A stretch of 17,446 nucleotides of DNA from CAZBEA01 sp964519355. Its GTDB lineage: Bacteria; Patescibacteriota; Microgenomatia; Levybacterales; GWA1-39-11. Below are positions 1-7,013 of the stretch, one piece after another. Location: assembly GCA_964519355.1 (NCBI GenBank), contig CAZFJW010000025.1, positions 1 to 17,446 of the forward strand, written 5' to 3'. A model generated the notes under the pieces. The model searched no databases, was not told the origin of the DNA, and saw only the letters and a program-made list of their open reading frames with translations. Positions within the stretch are counted from its first letter, which is position 1; each line of letters begins with the position of its first letter. A program made the position numbers and the translations under genes.

Positions 1-1940
1 AGTCGCAGCATGAGCTGCTTGTCAGAAACCAAGTTAAATGTTTCAGTCACTTCTCCGTTCACTGAAATCTCATATGGGACATCGGACGTTCCTGGTTGTT
101 TTTGAATTAAGACTGGTAAATCACTCTTGTCGCCCAATAAGAAAGGCAGTGTGTAGACGTAGGTAATCTCGGACTTTCCTAGTGGCTTAACTGTAAAGAA
201 GGATTCAAAATAGGTCTTTCCCAGCTCTTTTTTGGTTTCAATTTTGACCTCAGACCCCTTTGAGCTATCAAGAGTTGTTCCTTCTGGAACATATACTCTC
301 TGAAAGTTTCTAAGAATTGCATTCAGACAAAGTCCACCTCTCTCTAAATTACAATCTGAATGAGGCTGCGGATTCTTGTATGTAATTTTTACAGTCTTCT
401 TAATTTCACCTTTATCATTAATTACGTAATCTACAGCCACTGATTGGGTAACATAGAGATTTGACTTTGCTCCCCCAAAATTAGCATCATTTATATGAAC
501 ATAATCCCCTTCAAAATCCTTAATTCTGCCAGTCCAATTAAGACCATCGAGTCCTTTTTGAGCTTCTTCATTCTCTAAGTAAAATAAGACGTGCTTGGCT
601 TGGGCATCTTTCAATGCTTGCTGAAATAGCGGGCCCCAGTATTGGGAAGGAGATGACTGAAGTGCTTTCTGCATTGTTGCGAGTAGTAATTCTCCAAGTA
701 ATGATTTTCTATTTTCCTTCACAAATCCTACAGGTTTGGTAATATTGTCATTCAATACATATACTGCCTGAGGGCAATTACATCGCTCATCCATATCGGG
801 TTTAAAAGTAAGACCACCAGCCTGAACTTCTCCTAAGATTTTCAAAAGATTTACAAGGAAATCAGTATCTATAGCAATGATGCCGTCAATATCTTGTTTT
901 CTTGATGACTTATTGTATTGAGCAAGAAAATCATCCATTGATACCTGAAAATCGGGAGAAAGATTTGTATCGCGAATATACCATTTACTAACCTTAGGCA
1001 AATACTTTGTAATTATTTCTGGTGCTGCTGGATGTGAAGCAATGCTATCGTCGAGATCGTAAATATCTGATGCACTATCAACTTTTATAACACCCTGCTC
1101 CACTCTGAAAAGTGCATAAAAAGTCAAAAAACCACCAGTGGCTCGCTGCTCATTATCGTTCTGGAACAAAATAAGATATTTTTTTTCTTCTTTTTCTCCC
1201 AAAAGCTCCGGAATTACTTTAATAAGTGGTTTTCCTTGCTCTACAGCAAGAACTCCCTCATCAATAAGACTTTGTACTGCAATAATTTGAGGCTTAATTT
1301 GTTTGAGTTTCCCAATCTGAGGGTATCTATCAGGATCTATGCCATCAATTTCTTTTTTAGCCAATTGCATCTTTTGATCGATATCGTCTATCTTCGGCAC
1401 AACCTTGCCCATGGTTTTCACTGCAATTCTTATTCTATCCTCAGCAGAACCCTGGCTAAAACTTCCCCCACCCTTCAATCCCAACACGTCTGCATAGGGG
1501 ATAAGTGAATCAGTAGCAATAATTGCAGCATCAATTCCATGCCCAGCAGCATTAAAAACCCTATTCCCATCATTGTAATATCCATTTAAAATCGGGAAAA
1601 ACTTCAAATAAGAAAGTCCTGAGTATTTTTGTTTTAGTGTATTAAGCTCTTGCTGCGTCTTGGCAAGTTCAGTTTTTGCAACTTCAATGTTTTGAGATTT
1701 TGCAGCTGCCAACGCTACATGCCCTTGAACGTTCAAAATTTTGGCCTGTTTGTATACTTGCATCGCCCTAAACCCCGTGTATGCACCCAAAGACCCCGCA
1801 AGAATAAAAATGACAAGAAAAACGAGAAAAACTATTTTAAATTTCTTTGATTTAAATAGTTTAGGGAGGCCAAGTCCTCTTTTAAGCTTAAACTTCGATC
1901 CTTTTTGTTCAAAATTTAGTTTTTCAAATCCTTTTTCCAT
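1..1940 (-). CDS. DUF4012 domain-containing membrane-anchored protein (3' end beyond window)
   Basis: I translated the minus strand from the ATG at 1938-1940. The frame stays open to the left edge, giving 646 residues with the C-terminus missing. The only ATG upstream in frame (1968-1970) meets a TAA five codons later, so this start is firm. Residues 1-33 are basic and cytoplasmic, about 35-56 form one membrane helix, and about 60-110 look like a short coiled coil. An extracytoplasmic body follows. The DUF4012 signature is FQNDNEQRATGGF at 259-271, followed by DTNLSPDF (324-331) and DGIIAIDTDFL (352-362). The function of DUF4012 is unknown. Such proteins are common in Patescibacteria and Actinobacteria, often near polysaccharide genes. 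Here it follows the initiating sugar transferase by 49 bp, which suggests a role in glycan assembly, attachment or display outside the membrane (inference). The family call is secure and the function is not. Confidence 0.88.
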   Translation of the reverse strand, partial: MEKGFEKLNFEQKGSKFKLKRGLGLPKLFKSKKFKIVFLVFLVIFILAGSLGAYTGFRAMQVYKQAKILNVQGHVALAAAKSQNIEVAKTELAKTQQELNTLKQKYSGLSYLKFFPILNGYYNDGNRVFNAAGHGIDAAIIATDSLIPYADVLGLKGGGSFSQGSAEDRIRIAVKTMGKVVPKIDDIDQKMQLAKKEIDGIDPDRYPQIGKLKQIKPQIIAVQSLIDEGVLAVEQGKPLIKVIPELLGEKEEKKYLILFQNDNEQRATGGFLTFYALFRVEQGVIKVDSASDIYDLDDSIASHPAAPEIITKYLPKVSKWYIRDTNLSPDFQVSMDDFLAQYNKSSRKQDIDGIIAIDTDFLVNLLKILGEVQAGGLTFKPDMDERCNCPQAVYVLNDNITKPVGFVKENRKSLLGELLLATMQKALQSSPSQYWGPLFQQALKDAQAKHVLFYLENEEAQKGLDGLNWTGRIKDFEGDYVHINDANFGGAKSNLYVTQSVAVDYVINDKGEIKKTVKITYKNPQPHSDCNLERGGLCLNAILRNFQRVYVPEGTTLDSSKGSEVKIETKKELGKTYFESFFTVKPLGKSEITYVYTLPFLLGDKSDLPVLIQKQPGTSDVPYEISVNGEVTETFNLVSDKQLMLR

Positions 1941-1954
1941 AAGTTCAATTTCTT

Positions 1955-1984
1955 ATTGTATACAAAACATAAGGTTTAGGTCAA
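1955..1984 (-). promoter_or_regulatory. Candidate sigma-70-type promoter for the DUF4012 gene
   Basis: On the minus strand, the 49-bp spacer between the sugar transferase and the DUF4012 gene contains TTGACC (1979-1984, five of six matches to the -35 consensus). After 18 bp comes TACAAT (1955-1960, five of six matches to the -10). An overlapping TATACA at 1957-1962 gives a 16-bp spacer. Transcription would start only about 7-8 nt before the ATG at 1940, so the message would be nearly leaderless. That fits the lack of a clear Shine-Dalgarno sequence there. The DUF4012 gene might therefore be expressed independently of the long upstream operon. AT-rich DNA yields such matches by chance, so this is only moderately supported. 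Confidence 0.4.
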
Positions 1985-1989
1985 ATTTC

Positions 1990-2628
1990 CTACATCGCAC
2001 CTTTACCAGAGAGCATAGCAAATGGAGTCTTGGCTATTATGACAATATCAAAGATTATCGACCGTCTTAATGCATACTGAGCATCAAGTTCAATTCGTTT
2101 GTCAAAGTTTATTGCGCTGCGTCCTGATACTTGCCATACCCCAGTAATACCAGGCTTAACTGACATCACAACATGCACGGCTTTTTTCGTTGTAGGATAT
2201 TTTTTTTGCTGCTCTACAAGTTCATCAGGGTAATAGGCACGCGGCCCGACAACGCTCATGTCTCCATAAAGAACATTCAAGAATTGGGGAAGTTCGTCAA
2301 TTGAGTATTTTCTTATAAACTTTCCAACATGGGTTATTCTAGGGTCATTTTTTAGTTTGTAATTCCCTTTTTTATACTCCTCAAACAACCGTTTGTATTT
2401 AGGATCATGTGTTAAGACTTCATGAGCGTTTTCAATCATTGAACGAAATTTAAACATACGAAAGGGTTTTCCATTTTTTCCCACTCTTGCGGGGGTATCT
2501 GCAAAAAGCGGACCTTTAGAATCCAGCTTTATCGCAATAGCTGCTATTACAATAACTGGAAAGAAAAAAACTAACGCCAGAATAGCTACGCATAAATCAA
2601 GAACTCTCTTCGAGGAATCATACATCAT
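1990..2628 (-). CDS. Polyprenyl-phosphate sugar-1-phosphate transferase (bacterial sugar transferase, PglC/WcaJ type)
   Basis: This 212-residue protein is a monotopic phosphoglycosyl transferase. Members transfer a sugar-1-phosphate from a nucleotide sugar to undecaprenyl phosphate, the first membrane step of glycan synthesis. Residues 8-34 are the N-terminal hydrophobic re-entrant helix with a proline at 24. The family blocks follow in order: FKFRSM (59-64), SIDELPQ (109-115) with the catalytic Asp-Glu pair D111/E112, SVVGPRA (125-131) and KPGITGVWQVSGR (158-170). It has only the catalytic core, with none of the extra N-terminal membrane helices and nucleotide-binding region of WcaJ/WbaP, so it matches the minimal PglC-like length of about 200. 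It starts 4 bp after the guanylyltransferase stop, which suggests cotranscription. The sugar it transfers cannot be read from the sequence. Confidence 0.93.
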   Translation of the reverse strand: MMYDSSKRVLDLCVAILALVFFFPVIVIAAIAIKLDSKGPLFADTPARVGKNGKPFRMFKFRSMIENAHEVLTHDPKYKRLFEEYKKGNYKLKNDPRITHVGKFIRKYSIDELPQFLNVLYGDMSVVGPRAYYPDELVEQQKKYPTTKKAVHVVMSVKPGITGVWQVSGRSAINFDKRIELDAQYALRRSIIFDIVIIAKTPFAMLSGKGAM

Positions 2629-2632
2629 AAAT

Positions 2633-3873
2633 TTAGGTTAAATGTTCGTGTTCTGTGCCTTTCAGTTCCTCAACAAGCTGCTTTATTTTAGGAACTGAAT
2701 TTTTAGGACAAACCATTATGACATCCTCAGTTGCAACAACAAGCATTTCGTCAAGATCTATTCCCACCACAAGTTGACCTGTATANNNNNNNNNNNNNNN
2801 NNNNNNNNNNNNNNNNNNNNNNNNNNNNNNNNNNNNNNNNNNNNNNNNNNNNNNNNNNNNNNNNNNNNNNNNNNNNNNNNNNNNNTTGCAACAACAAGCA
2901 TTTCGTCAAGATCTATTCCCACCACAAGTTGACCTGTATAATTAAATGCAAGTGAATCTCTTGAGTCTTTAAGTAAAACATTTCCTCTCGTAACATTCTC
3001 TTCAATATTTTCTGATAAGGCCTCCTTAAGGGCCTCCCATGCACCAATATCACTCCATCCAATGTCACATGAAATTACCTGTGCATCCTTATGATCCATT
3101 TTTTCAAGAATTGCATTGTCAAAAGATATTTTCTCAATTGTTGGATACACAGTCTGAGATACAGATTCATATTCAGGAGTGTCAATGGCGTCATATATCA
3201 TTTTTAATTTTTCAAAAAGCTCTGGAGCTGACTTTTCAAATTGACTCCAAAGAAATTGCGGAGTTGTTACAAAGTATCCTAAATTCCATGCATGATGGCC
3301 GCTTTCAAAAAAATGCTGGGCAACATCCAGATCCGGACGATACTTAAATCCAGTAAAAGCATAGATTGGAAATTCTCCAACTTCGGTTATTTTTTCTCCG
3401 TATTCGATATATCCCAAATTTTGATTGGCAAACCTAGGCTTTTGACCAATAAACACAATTTTATTTGGATCCTCTTGGATAAGTCTTTCTCCTGCGCGCA
3501 ATGCTTGACGAAAAGACTCTTCATTCTTAACTAAATGATCACTGCCCCATAAAAGCGCTATCGGTTCATAGGGAGTTCTTTTGGCAAAATGTGCTATCAC
3601 ATAGCCAACAGCCGGTCCTACATCTCGCATTTCCGGTTCAACTATTATGTTTTCATTTGGCAAATCAGGAATTTGTTCATTTACAACCTGCCTGTATTGT
3701 GCACCTGTTGATATAAATATATCTTCCCATGCAAATTCTGGGAAAAGTTTTTGTACAACAATCTGAAGCATTGTTCTATCACCCACAACATTCCCAAATT
3801 GTTTTGGACTTTTTTTCCTCGACAAGGGCCAAAGTCTAGAACCAACCCCACCAGAGAACATTACTATTTTCAT
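2633..3873 (-). CDS. manC: Mannose-1-phosphate guanylyltransferase, interrupted by a false assembly gap
   Basis: The enzyme makes GDP-mannose from mannose-1-phosphate and GTP. The nucleotidyltransferase signature FSGGVGSRLWPLSR is at 6-19, followed by KSPKQF (21-26), the metal-binding GSDHLV (110-115), NLGYIEYG (152-159), WNLGYF (196-201) and IGWSDIGAW (271-279). The N gap breaks the frame after residue 329. Removing 155 bp (the 100 Ns plus one copy of the flanking 55-bp repeat) gives a continuous 361-residue protein that ends with ATEDVIMVCPKNS (329-341) and a TAA at 2633-2635. This is the family's usual C-terminal strand and helix. The length matches the single-domain form, with no phosphomannose isomerase domain as in the roughly 470-residue bifunctional enzymes. 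The start overlaps the WbaZ-like gene by 4 bp (ATGA), suggesting translational coupling and a shared mannose pathway. Confidence 0.9.
2731..2785. repeat. 55-bp direct repeat, copy 1 (left of N gap)
   Basis: These 55 bases abut the left edge of the N run and match 2886-2940 base for base. Both copies encode the same guanylyltransferase segment (residues about 311-329). An exact duplicate ending precisely at a 100-N run is what a scaffolder leaves when two contigs overlapping by one k-mer are joined without merging. Confidence 0.95.
2786..2885. other. Run of exactly 100 N (scaffold gap, probably spurious)
   Basis: Exactly 100 unknown bases, a common default placeholder for a gap of unknown size. 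Flanking identity over 55 bp and the restored reading frame imply that no sequence is missing here and that the true distance is negative (an overlap). Reading frames drawn through the Ns are unreliable. Confidence 0.97.
2886..2940. repeat. 55-bp direct repeat, copy 2 (right of N gap)
   Basis: This exact duplicate of 2731-2785 starts at the first base after the Ns. Downstream sequence (2941 onward) continues the guanylyltransferase in frame with copy 1's left flank once one copy is removed. It is interpreted as an assembly artefact rather than a biological repeat. Confidence 0.95.
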
Positions 3874-4961
3874 ACGTTTGTTTTCATTATATCATCAACT
3901 ATTTCTTTCATTTTTGCATTAAATACTTTGTGAGAAAAATTTCGAGCATTGTTCACGCAGTTTTTTTTATTATAACGATAAGGTTTGAAACTTTTCAACA
4001 TGTCTATTAATGCTGATGTGTTTTGTTTGTCAAAAAACTCTCCTGTCTCACCCTCTTTAACAATATCAAGAGCCCCGCCCCCCCTATATGCAATAACAGG
4101 TTTTCCGAACAACTGAACTTCAACCATTACAATTCCAAAATCTTCACGGCCTGGGAAAAGCAGTGCTTCGCAGTTTTTATAGTACCATGCAAGCTCTTCA
4201 TCATTAACAAAACCTAAAAAAGTAATTGTTGGACCTGCAATTTTTTTAAGATGTGCTTCTTCGTGACCTGTACCAATAACAATTAGCCTCTTTCCAAGTT
4301 TATTGGCAGCCCGAATGGCGATATCGATTCTCTTGTATTTAACAAGTCGTGATACCGCAAGAAAAAAGGGTTCTTCTATTTCAACATTTTTTGGTTTTTC
4401 CATTTTTGCATCAAACTCAACCGGAGGAAACAATAAGTGAGAGGATCTTTTGTAATATTTATGTATTCTCTTCTGGACTGCTGTTGAGATTCCAACAATA
4501 ACATCAGGACGGGATGCTGCCTGAATGTCCCAATGCCTTAAATACAATACGACAGGATATGAAAGTACTCGATAGAAAGTGCTTGAGAAATACTCTTTAT
4601 ACCCACTCCAAAGATATCTCGTTGGGGTTAAACAAATACAAAGATGCTTTGTTGGCGGGTGCGTTACGACACCCTTTGCGGATTCACTGGTGACTGAAAT
4701 AACAAGATCATATGCAGAAAAATCGAACGATTCAAAAACAAATGGCATAAGAGGTGCAAGTTTTTCATGAATCGTGTGTGTAAACGTAAACCGTTGTAAA
4801 AATGAGGATTTTACCTTAAAAACTTTTGCCCAACCTGCATTTTTCTGTGAGTATACAGACGTATAAAGTGGTGCCTTCGGAAAAAGTCTGTGAAGAGCAA
4901 TTAATACTTTTTCTGCTCCGCCAAATTTATTTACTCTGTCATAAACCAATGCAACTTTCAT
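3870..4961 (-). CDS. GT4 glycosyltransferase, WbaZ-like (probable mannosyltransferase)
   Basis: This is a 363-residue GT-B fold cytoplasmic glycosyltransferase. The N-domain begins MKVALVYDRV and has the acceptor-side glycine loop FGGAEKVL (13-20). The C-domain starts near 199 (FFLAVSRLVKYKRID). It carries the GT4 E-x7-E pair, E273 and E281, within FPGREDFGIVMVE (269-281), followed by GKPVIAYRGGGALD (286-299). The FPG-EDFGI block and the GGAL loop resemble WbaZ-type mannosyltransferases, in which a proline usually stands where M279 is here. The gene overlaps the downstream guanylyltransferase by 4 bp and the upstream GT4 by 23 bp. Pairing with GDP-mannose synthesis supports mannose as the donor sugar (inference). 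Confidence is high for GT4 and moderate for mannose specificity. Confidence 0.92.
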   Translation of the reverse strand: MKVALVYDRVNKFGGAEKVLIALHRLFPKAPLYTSVYSQKNAGWAKVFKVKSSFLQRFTFTHTIHEKLAPLMPFVFESFDFSAYDLVISVTSESAKGVVTHPPTKHLCICLTPTRYLWSGYKEYFSSTFYRVLSYPVVLYLRHWDIQAASRPDVIVGISTAVQKRIHKYYKRSSHLLFPPVEFDAKMEKPKNVEIEEPFFLAVSRLVKYKRIDIAIRAANKLGKRLIVIGTGHEEAHLKKIAGPTITFLGFVNDEELAWYYKNCEALLFPGREDFGIVMVEVQLFGKPVIAYRGGGALDIVKEGETGEFFDKQNTSALIDMLKSFKPYRYNKKNCVNNARNFSHKVFNAKMKEIVDDIMKTNV

Positions 4962-6063
4962 ATACAGCTAATGTTTGTTGGGCAAGAACATCCCAAGAAA
5001 AGTTTTCGACGAGATGTTTTTGATTATCTTTTATTTCTTTTCTTATCACGTCTGAATGTTTTATAACATAATCCATCTTCATTGCAAGCTCCATACTATC
5101 TGATTCATTAAAAAAGACACTTCCATAAGGTGCAATTTCATGAAAAACAGGAATATCAGAAACTATAACAGGAGTCAGGTGGGAAAGAGACTCAAGCACT
5201 GGAAGTCCAAAACCTTCACTTTTCGAAGCAGTAACGTATGCCGCTGCGTTAGAAAAAAGCGAAGAGAGGACAGTATCATTTACTTCAGAGAGATACTGTA
5301 TTGCAGTATTTTTTAGTAAGTTGCTCTCGCGTTGCAAACGAGTATAGAAAAAATCTTTTTTGCCAACAAGTACTAAGTTATAACCTGCATGTTCCTCTTC
5401 AAATTTTATAAAACCACTTATTAGCGTCTCAATATTTTTATGTGGATATGCATTTCCAACGTATAGAAAATATTTTCTATTAATTAAATTCCCTGGCAAA
5501 GAAGATTTATCCTTTGAATGCAGCAATGGATCAAAACCTTCATAAGTAACAGTTACTTTTTTGCTATCTACATCAAATTCGCTCTTTAATTCATCTTTAA
5601 CTGTTTTGGTTGGTACAAGAATATGACCAGATGACCTTACGCTTTTTGTCAACAATTTTTTATAAATTTTCCCTTTTAAAAAGTATATTGGGTATGGAAG
5701 CGTGGACGCTCTGCCAGTCTTCATCTTGATCATGATAAGATCATGAACAGTAATTACGTATGGCCTGTTATATAAGTACGGAGCAGGCGAGTACGTAAAA
5801 TGCATAAGATTTAAATCGTAGCTGTTCAGCAAAGCATTAAAACCAAATTGTTCCCCAACACTATGCCAATAATAATCTGCAGGAACGGTTTTAAAATTTG
5901 CAGGGAGTCCTTTTATAGACGAACTATCTTCTGAAAGGGCAAAAATAAAAAATTGATGCTTGCCTGATCCTTCTTGTGATGCAAGAGAGCGAATGAGATT
6001 GCGAATATAACGCCCAACTCCTGTTTTGGTCCAAAGTCGTGCATCAATTCCAATACGTGCCAT
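4939..6063 (-). CDS. GT4 glycosyltransferase, MtfB-like
   Basis: This 374-residue GT-B enzyme begins MARIGIDARLW, followed by the glycine loop TGVGRYIRNL (14-23). It has VHDL at 106-109 and the donor-domain start FLYVGNAYPHKN (199-210). The E-x7-E motif is E283 and E291 in SEGFGLPVLES (282-292). This layout matches the MtfB-like branch of GT4, whose members often transfer mannose or rhamnose to O-antigen-like chains. The donor and linkage cannot be deduced here. The ATG at 6061-6063 lies 29 bp after the upstream GT2 stop, with only a weak AGG-like element about 13 nt before it. The 3' end overlaps the next gene by 23 bp, so the two are probably translationally coupled. It acts in the cytoplasm on the lipid-linked acceptor (inference). 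Confidence 0.92.
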   Translation of the reverse strand: MARIGIDARLWTKTGVGRYIRNLIRSLASQEGSGKHQFFIFALSEDSSSIKGLPANFKTVPADYYWHSVGEQFGFNALLNSYDLNLMHFTYSPAPYLYNRPYVITVHDLIMIKMKTGRASTLPYPIYFLKGKIYKKLLTKSVRSSGHILVPTKTVKDELKSEFDVDSKKVTVTYEGFDPLLHSKDKSSLPGNLINRKYFLYVGNAYPHKNIETLISGFIKFEEEHAGYNLVLVGKKDFFYTRLQRESNLLKNTAIQYLSEVNDTVLSSLFSNAAAYVTASKSEGFGLPVLESLSHLTPVIVSDIPVFHEIAPYGSVFFNESDSMELAMKMDYVIKHSDVIRKEIKDNQKHLVENFSWDVLAQQTLAVYESCIGL

Positions 6064-6092
6064 AATAATGAATACCTGCTAACATTTTCCAG

Positions 6093-7013
6093 TTAGATCG
6101 TCCTGATCGCTATCTGTCTTTTAATTTTTATCGCAATAAGAACTAATCCCGTAAGTAAGAATGGATACTTCTTTTTATAATGTTTGTTGTAAAAAATTTC
6201 CATTGCGCGGAATCTGTGATTGGTTGCCCATAGACGAACCTCCCGTGTTGCCTTAGATTGATTTTTTGAAACCTTTTTAATTCCACTCGAAATACCTTTA
6301 TGATGAAGCGCTTTAAACTCAGGCACAAAATAAATTTTGAGTCCTTTCTGAGCTATTCTATAACAAAAATCTATATCCTCACCATAAAAGAAATAATCCT
6401 CATCCCACCATTTTAGTGACTCCCCTAATTCTCTTGTTAAAAGTAAAAATGAGCCCGCGAGTGCATCAATTTCGTGGGTTTTTGAAAAATCTAAGTAAGT
6501 GAGATTATATCCTGCAAATATTTTTGACTTTGGGAAAAACTTTGAAAGTCCTGAAAAATGACAAAGCGCTCTCCATGGAGTAGGAAACCCCCTGTGACAC
6601 GAGTCATCAAGTGTCCCATCATCCAAAAAAACAGCAGGGGTTGCAGAACCGGCATCAGGATGTGACTTTAAAAAATCAATCATCCCATCGACTGTTCTCT
6701 TTTCAACAACCATATCCGGGTTCAAAAAGAGCACATATGAACCGCTGGACATTTTAATACCTACATTATTCCCTCTGGAAAATCCCAAATTAGCATCATT
6801 ATACTTATAAAGCAGATTGGGATATTTTTTTTGGAGTTTTTTTATTACGTCTTCGCATTTTCTCGTAGGACTATTGTCAGTTACTATCATTTCGCAAGAA
6901 TATTTTTTACATGACGCAACAACAGATTCGACCCATTGAGGCAGTTCATTCTCTGAATTATATGCAACGGTTATAACCGATACATCAATATTATTTTTTA
7001 AAGATTTTGCCAT
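6093..7013 (-). CDS. GT2 family glycosyltransferase (WbbL/rhamnosyltransferase-like)
   Basis: A GT-A fold enzyme of 306 residues from the ATG at 7011-7013. A GTG at 7044-7046 would add 11 residues. I prefer the ATG because the first Rossmann strand (VSVITVAYNS, 11-20) then falls at its usual distance from the N-terminus and the overlap with the upstream gene drops from 49 to 16 bp. Neither start has a clear Shine-Dalgarno. Motifs are VTDNS (44-48), NLGFSRGNN (75-83), the metal/nucleotide site LNPDM (97-101, NPD replacing DxD) and GEDIDFCYR (211-219) with acidic pair E212/D213. A hydrophobic stretch near 284-297 may touch the membrane. This pattern is typical of WbbL-like rhamnosyltransferases, but related enzymes use other sugars, so the donor is left open. 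Confidence 0.9.
   Translation of the reverse strand: MAKSLKNNIDVSVITVAYNSENELPQWVESVVASCKKYSCEMIVTDNSPTRKCEDVIKKLQKKYPNLLYKYNDANLGFSRGNNVGIKMSSGSYVLFLNPDMVVEKRTVDGMIDFLKSHPDAGSATPAVFLDDGTLDDSCHRGFPTPWRALCHFSGLSKFFPKSKIFAGYNLTYLDFSKTHEIDALAGSFLLLTRELGESLKWWDEDYFFYGEDIDFCYRIAQKGLKIYFVPEFKALHHKGISSGIKKVSKNQSKATREVRLWATNHRFRAMEIFYNKHYKKKYPFLLTGLVLIAIKIKRQIAIRTI

Noticed and set aside
1236..2070. Plus-strand reading frames of 66-109 codons opposite the DUF4012 gene
   Set aside because: They lie antisense to a well-supported coding sequence, resemble no known family and have no ribosome sites. The same applies to the other short antisense frames at 3039-3534, 4579-5023, 9342-9596, 12558-13227 and 17028-17378.
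2731..2940. The 55-bp direct repeat as a biological duplication, attachment site or recombination target
   Set aside because: Both copies abut the N run exactly, have no divergence and disrupt an otherwise perfect gene. An assembly overlap explains all of this.
2731..2955. A plus-strand reading frame through the N gap, and a guanylyltransferase tail ending in IQVNLWWE
   Set aside because: Both exist only because the Ns and the duplicated 55 bp shift the frame. They vanish when the overlap is merged.
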